From Prevotella sp. (GTDB lineage: Bacteria; Bacteroidota; Bacteroidia; Bacteroidales; Bacteroidaceae): a stretch of 64,000 nucleotides of DNA. Where the stretch lies: NCBI GenBank assembly GCA_017471245.1, contig JAFUVB010000043.1:1-64000 (forward strand). The letters run 5' to 3'. A program made the position numbers and the translations under genes. Shown in pieces: positions 60,773-64,000 of the stretch; the stretch's first letter is position 1; every line of letters begins with the position of its first letter. The notes under the pieces were generated by a model. That model made no database searches. It was not told the origin of the DNA and saw only the letters and a program-made list of their open reading frames with translations.

Positions 60773-62242
60773 ATGATGACTAATACAATATATAATAAGG
60801 TGGTAAAGGTGATGCATCCTTGCTTGATGCTCATTGCCGCATTTACCTTTGTCGCTTGTAACGATTGGCTTGACGTAGATCCAAAATCCCAAATCAAGGA
60901 AGAGAAACACTTCAGCCGTGAAGGCGGATACAAGGATCAGCTCACCGGCATCTATACAGCTATGACCACGCAAAGCATGTACGGATTGAACATGGGCATC
61001 GGCTTTACGGAGGTATTGTCTCACACATACGACATTAACCCCAATGGAAGATGGCGCTATGTCAACGACTTCGACTATGCCAACGCTGGTGTAGAGAACA
61101 CGATCACCTCTATCTGGAGTTCCACGTATAATGCCATTGCCAACTGCAACATCCTGCTGCGCAACATTGAGAAGGCAGATCCGGAATTGTTCACCGGTTA
61201 TAACTATCATCTGTACCGTGGCGAAGCCCTTGGTCTGCGTGCTTTCCTGCATTTCGACCTGATGCGCCTCTTTGCCTGTGCTCCTGCAATGAATGCCAAT
61301 GCCAACGGAGTGCCTTATGTTACGGAATATTCTACGGACATCGTTGGACAGAAGAGCGTGAACGAAACGATGCAGCTCATTATCAACGACCTGAAAGTGG
61401 CGCATGATGAATTGGCATACGACACATTGGACACACATGAATACGTAGGTCAACAGATCATCACCATGAAGCCTACTTCTTTCAATTTCTTCGCATGCTG
61501 CGCAACACTGGCTAAAGCCTATCTTTGGATTGGTGACACGCAAAATGCATTGAAGTATGCCAACGAAGTGATCGACTGGAATGCCAACCACTGGAGTCCG
61601 GGATTTGATTGGATTCACTATACATCCATGCAACAGACCAATCGTAATGAGCTTGACTGTACTTTCAGCTCAGAACATCTGTTCCGCCTCGTTATCAACG
61701 ATTGGGAAGATATTGCCAACTACTACTTCATGAAAGATGGAGGTGTCGACGTTCTCTCGCCTTCTGATGCGACTGTTGAGGACATTTATGAAATATCTTC
61801 CGGATTAGGAACCGACTATCGCTACACCAAATGCTTCGAACAGGATGGTGAAAAACGTTATCTTGCCAAGTTCTGGTATAATGCCGGCAGTCGCTATAAC
61901 AACTATTACCCGCTCCTGCGCATGTCTGATGCTTTCTATATTGCAGCAGAATGTTTGAAAGACAGTAATAAAAAGCGCGCCATAGAGTTGCTTAATACGG
62001 TTCGCGACAACCGCAACCTCTATCTGGTGCCTCTGAGTGAAGATCTGACAGCCGAACAGATTCAAAACGAAATCTACAAGGAGTATCGCAAAGAATATAT
62101 CGGCGAGCACGGAGAGGTATTCTTCTACTGCAAACGTCTGAACTTGAGTGAGATTAAGGGAACTTCCACCCGTGGCAGCAAGAATGTATATGTATTGCCG
62201 ATACCGAGCAATGATCAGGAGTTTGGAGGATACTCCAATTAG
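60773..62242 (+). CDS. SusD/RagB family nutrient-binding outer membrane lipoprotein
   Basis: A 489-residue lid protein for the SusC partner. The lipoprotein signal ends FTFVACNDWLDVDPKSQIKE with lipidated Cys, the usual SusD start. TPR-like helices follow (YHLYRGEALGLRAFLHFDLM, RLFACAP), and the C-terminal SusD signature is RMSDAFYIAAECLKDSNKKR with AIELLNTVRDNRNL and YRKEYIGEHGEVFFYCKRLN. It captures substrate at the surface. It lies 28 nt after susC. A short heptamer-like run (62243-62277) separates it from the next gene. Confidence 0.95.
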   Translation: MMTNTIYNKVVKVMHPCLMLIAAFTFVACNDWLDVDPKSQIKEEKHFSREGGYKDQLTGIYTAMTTQSMYGLNMGIGFTEVLSHTYDINPNGRWRYVNDFDYANAGVENTITSIWSSTYNAIANCNILLRNIEKADPELFTGYNYHLYRGEALGLRAFLHFDLMRLFACAPAMNANANGVPYVTEYSTDIVGQKSVNETMQLIINDLKVAHDELAYDTLDTHEYVGQQIITMKPTSFNFFACCATLAKAYLWIGDTQNALKYANEVIDWNANHWSPGFDWIHYTSMQQTNRNELDCTFSSEHLFRLVINDWEDIANYYFMKDGGVDVLSPSDATVEDIYEISSGLGTDYRYTKCFEQDGEKRYLAKFWYNAGSRYNNYYPLLRMSDAFYIAAECLKDSNKKRAIELLNTVRDNRNLYLVPLSEDLTAEQIQNEIYKEYRKEYIGEHGEVFFYCKRLNLSEIKGTSTRGSKNVYVLPIPSNDQEFGGYSN

Positions 62243-62277
62243 TTCATAGTTTATAATTCATAGTTTATAAATTTACA
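62243..62277 (+). repeat. heptamer run between susD and the DUF4843 gene
   Basis: GTTCATA, GTTTATA, ATTCATA, GTTTATA, AATTTAC follow the susD stop. TAG/TAA occur on the plus strand at the word joints. It also forms the leader of the next gene. Confidence 0.6.
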
Positions 62278-62280
62278 GTT

Positions 62281-63033
62281 ATGATTTCAAACAAATATTT
62301 CAATAAAACGGGGATGTGGACATTGGGAGTGTTCACTATCTTCCTGCCCCTGTCTTCTCTTCTTTTCTCTTGCAGCTCTACGGATGAGGACTTCTTCTAT
62401 CAGGATGAACCGCGTGTGCGACTGGTAGGAGAGAACATCTGGGCTGCCGGAACAGACAGTGTGAATCTCTCTTTCGTTGCCTTCGGCTCCGATATAACGG
62501 AAAAGGAAATCTTGGTGGATGCACAGATCATGGGCGGGGTGGCCGACCGCAACCGCGTGGTTAACCTCTCCATTGACCCGACCCTCACCACGGCAGATGC
62601 CAGTATGTATGAATGTCCTACTTCGGTTACCGTTCCTGCCGGTGAAGCCAAGGGAACTTTCAGTGTGAAACTGAAGCGTGTGGCTGCCATACAGTCGAAA
62701 ACCGTGCGCCTTTATATTAAGGTGGCCGACTCTTCCGACTTCAAGCCTGGTGTGAATGAAGAGAACCATATCGTCATGATATGGAACGATATATTCTCAC
62801 GACCGAACAACTGGGATAAGTTGCAGCCATATTTCGGTGAATACAGTGATGTAAAGTACCGCTTTATGCTTGCCAATTCCGGTGGAGCAGGCGAATTCAG
62901 CACCGACACGATGTCGTGGGCGCAGTTGATGAGCTATAAGATTCGCTTCCAGAATGCACTGAATGACTACAATGCAGCCCATCCGGGCAATCCATTGACC
63001 GACGAATACGGCAATCTGGTAACATTTGAATAA
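62281..63033 (+). CDS. DUF4843 domain-containing lipoprotein
   Basis: A 250-residue lipoprotein (signal GVFTIFLPLSSLLFSCSSTD). The beta-rich body (VNLSFVAFGSDITEKEILVD, GGVADRNRVVNLSIDPTLTT, VTVPAGEAKGTFSVKLKRV) and the final third (WDKLQPYFGEYSDVKYRFML) match DUF4843 proteins, which occur as the third gene in SusC-SusD loci. It is probably a surface lipoprotein that helps substrate capture; this is inferred from context. It is 38 nt after susD and 45 nt before a PKD-like lipoprotein gene. Confidence 0.88.
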   Translation: MISNKYFNKTGMWTLGVFTIFLPLSSLLFSCSSTDEDFFYQDEPRVRLVGENIWAAGTDSVNLSFVAFGSDITEKEILVDAQIMGGVADRNRVVNLSIDPTLTTADASMYECPTSVTVPAGEAKGTFSVKLKRVAAIQSKTVRLYIKVADSSDFKPGVNEENHIVMIWNDIFSRPNNWDKLQPYFGEYSDVKYRFMLANSGGAGEFSTDTMSWAQLMSYKIRFQNALNDYNAAHPGNPLTDEYGNLVTFE

Positions 63034-63078
63034 TATGATATACATAATTTCAGGTCATTTTATTAAAACAGAAAGATT

Positions 63079-64000
63079 ATGATGACAAGAATAAATAAAC
63101 GATTGTTTGGTGGAGTTTTCTCTTTCCTGCTTCTTGCGGTTGGCATGCTGACAGCTTGCTCGCAGGATGACGGCAACTATGACTATCTGCCTGATGAGGA
63201 AGTGAGCAAGATAGAATTGGAGACCGACACCACGAAGTCTAAGAATCCATATTTGTTAAGGAGTATTGATCCCGGTCAGCATCTTGAGTTTTTCATTAAC
63301 GCAAAATATGCTTATCCGGAGCGTCTGCACTATAAGTGGTTCTACCTGAAGAGTAACAATGCTTACTATCAGGCAGAGCAGGTAGGCAATGCCATGGTCT
63401 ATCCTCAGGCACAGGTAATCTGCGAGCAAAAAGATCTCGACTGGACTTGCGACATCAAGCCAGGAACCTATATCTTCTATGTGGAAGCAGAGGATACCGT
63501 AAACCACATGAAAGCATATATGAAGATGTCCAATTACACCACGGTGTCTACACCAGGCAATGTAACAGGTCTGTTCCTGCTTACTGAACGTGAGGGACAA
63601 ACCGACATTGAAGTGTTCCGCAATCCTTTGATGCTGATTTACAATCCTGAAGGATGCGACTACAAGGCTTATAGCACGGCGACAGGCCATTATATGGAGG
63701 GAAAACCGCGTTTCATCCATGCCTCACATACGGGCAGCACGGCAAAGAATGCCTACTTAGTGGCTACGGATAAGAATCTATACCGAATCAGTACATCTGC
63801 CTTTGCCACCGTGAACGAATGGAGCACCATGTTCTACAACACCCCGGATGTGTTCAATCCGCAGGATGCCATCTTTATAAACAACTGTGAGTTCCTGATT
63901 AACAACGACAAGATGCATGTCATCTACGCTAACCAGCCCAACGACATGATGTTCTCTGAACCGATTGCTGGCGACTACGAGGCTTATCCTTTCCTGATGA
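63079..64000 (+). CDS. PKD-like family lipoprotein (partial, runs off the window)
   Basis: The first 307 residues of a lipoprotein that continues beyond the window. The signal ends LLAVGMLTACSQDDGNYDYL with lipidated Cys. The body has a PKD-type beta fold (LHYKWFYLKSNNAYYQAEQV, DIKPGTYIFYVEAEDT) and then a beta-propeller-like part (GLFLLTEREGQTDIEVFRNP, AYLVATDKNLYRISTSAFAT). Such proteins are the fourth gene of SusC-SusD-DUF4843 loci. I recall that a four-gene locus of this design (BT2261-2264) in B. thetaiotaomicron binds peptides, so peptide capture is one possibility. The first two codons are both ATG. Confidence 0.85.
   Translation, partial: MMTRINKRLFGGVFSFLLLAVGMLTACSQDDGNYDYLPDEEVSKIELETDTTKSKNPYLLRSIDPGQHLEFFINAKYAYPERLHYKWFYLKSNNAYYQAEQVGNAMVYPQAQVICEQKDLDWTCDIKPGTYIFYVEAEDTVNHMKAYMKMSNYTTVSTPGNVTGLFLLTEREGQTDIEVFRNPLMLIYNPEGCDYKAYSTATGHYMEGKPRFIHASHTGSTAKNAYLVATDKNLYRISTSAFATVNEWSTMFYNTPDVFNPQDAIFINNCEFLINNDKMHVIYANQPNDMMFSEPIAGDYEAYPFLM

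Overview
The window looks like the chromosome of a Bacteroidales bacterium, most likely Prevotella/Segatella. Evidence: promoters with the Bacteroidetes -7 box TAnnTTTG (usually followed by GC) before most transcription units; SusC/SusD and FecI/FecR genes; bifunctional Fkp; the T9SS genes porW and porX with C-terminally tagged cargo; and the ftsX-DUF3098-uppP-truB-queA-folK operon. Coding density is high and most genes are housekeeping or envelope genes.

Layout. 1-1345 is the end of a decayed mobile element (transposase tail, an LPD3-like protein, an orphan ORF) that stops at a 3' fragment of tRNA-His, an att-type junction. 1441-4256 holds a cupin, a YqhD-type alcohol dehydrogenase and a lipoprotein flavodoxin. 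4439-11238 is an MFP-RND-TolC efflux operon facing a divergent AraC regulator. 11396-16646 encodes secreted proteins: a T9SS-tagged protein, a PL1 pectate lyase, a protein held out of frame by a G9 tract, and a small peptide. 17020-27077 holds a frameshifted GSCFA gene, fkp, YfhO, the AI-2 pair mtnN/luxS, a MATE pump and a GT2 transferase. 27988-34821 holds typA, rpsO and the ftsX-to-folK operon, in which queA has an in-frame TAG. 35102-44325 holds a radical SAM gene, cca, a second RND efflux operon and lpxA. 44531-47457 holds an ECF S component with a TonB receptor, then tRNA-Pro. 48031-54845 runs aroA, a Cys-rich membrane protein, porW, porX and tsaE. 55548-64000 is an ECF sigma/FecR-controlled SusC-SusD-DUF4843-PKD-like locus that runs off the window.

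The most unusual content is non-coding. The gaps hold several repeat types that share a 7-nt unit. (1) 22-bp arrays of the form AAAA-N7-TTTT-N7 lie at 2124, 16709, 27106 and 55397, and a related array fills the 5' leader of the alcohol dehydrogenase gene. (2) Tandem heptamer arrays are built from words such as GAGTGAA, GAACATT and GGTCAAT, almost all carrying a stop codon on one strand. Because 7 and 3 are coprime, three copies close every reading frame. (3) Two large palindromic islands (27409-27741, with perfect 92-bp arms, and 54924-55288) have heptamer arms bordered by 12-bp repeats. Heptamer arrays also lie inside tolC, the RND gene, tsaE and the GSCFA gene, always in the orientation that avoids stops. 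In the GSCFA gene they sit at the frameshift. I know of no described system with this design. Its function is open; translation/transcription insulation or heptamer-slippage phase variation are inferences.
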